DNA from: Pseudoalteromonas piscicida
Lineage (GTDB): Bacteria; Pseudomonadota; Gammaproteobacteria; Enterobacterales; Alteromonadaceae
Assembly (NCBI RefSeq): GCF_002744175.1
Contig: NZ_NKHF01000062.1
Span: 62,001 to 126,000 of the forward strand
Direction of reading: 5' to 3'
Length of the DNA stretch: 64,000 bases
Positions 64,000 to 64,000 of the stretch are shown piece after piece; the stretch's first letter is position 1; the number at the start of each line of letters is the position of its first letter. The translations under genes were made by a program, and so were the position numbers. The notes beneath the pieces were generated by a model. The model saw only the letters and a program-made list of their open reading frames with translations. It searched no databases and was not told the origin of the DNA.

Positions 64000-64000
64000 T

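Overview
The window looks like a chromosomal segment of a marine gammaproteobacterium, most likely Alteromonadales and plausibly Pseudoalteromonas. This is inferred from the gene content: large TonB-dependent receptors, a long-form isocitrate lyase beside malate synthase G, a betIBA locus with a TorF-type porin, a PepSY/DUF2271/DUF4198 iron locus, divergent tesA and ybbAP, and many c-di-GMP and chemosensory genes. No rRNA, tRNA, CRISPR array or prophage was recognised. Both window edges cut genes.

Layout. 0-5.3 kb: start of a possible transposon gene on the minus strand, a TonB-dependent receptor, and an orphan TPR-sensor histidine kinase. 5.4-5.65 kb: a phased array of ~20-bp repeats. 5.7-9.8 kb: the glyoxylate shunt pair aceA and glcB, divergent. 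9.9-12.2 kb: an isochorismatase-fold hydrolase divergent from a GlxA-type AraC regulator, then a membrane protein/XRE pair with a palindromic site. 12.7-19.8 kb: a periplasmic solute-binding protein, then choline-to-glycine-betaine genes betI-betB-betA, a short divergent BCCT-like transporter and a TorF-type porin, with a perfect 20-bp palindrome in front of betI. 19.9-21.9 kb: VOC protein, cupin, LysR regulator. 22-26 kb: iron locus (Fur-like site, siderophore-type receptor, PepSY-DUF2271 fusion, DUF4198 protein). 26-30.4 kb: an ABC-F ATPase with a possible leader-peptide attenuator, a DUF3307/SatD pair and an esterase. 30.8-34.7 kb: CadC-like regulator, small membrane proteins, PH-domain protein, NTF2-like protein and GST. 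35-43.3 kb: di-haem peroxidase overlapping a PAS-GGDEF-EAL protein, then a two-component system with a Reg_prop/Y_Y_Y sensor. 43.6-53.5 kb: a complete chemosensory cluster (MCP, CheY, STAS, CheA, CheW, MCP, CheR, CheD, CheB, receiver-EAL). 53.5-57.8 kb: GNAT, DHFR-like protein, TetR, AraC, DUF3224 and HAD genes. 57.9-61.7 kb: ybbP-ybbA divergent from tesA. 61.9-63.3 kb: a metzincin protease preceded by a separate gene that looks like its propeptide. 63.7-64 kb: a truncated PlsC-type acyltransferase.

The most interesting signals lie outside ordinary genes. Five copies of a short inverted-repeat element (MITE-like; ends resembling AACCTGARCTTCGGATAAT) are present, and two of them directly bracket a GNAT gene and have probably replaced its original ends. 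The other leading candidates are the ~30-bp-phased repeat array at 5.4 kb, the protease/propeptide split into two genes, and the uORF-plus-long-range-stem leader before the ABC-F gene. Several start codons were moved from the longest open frame on ribosome-binding-site or signal-peptide grounds; each is stated in its entry.
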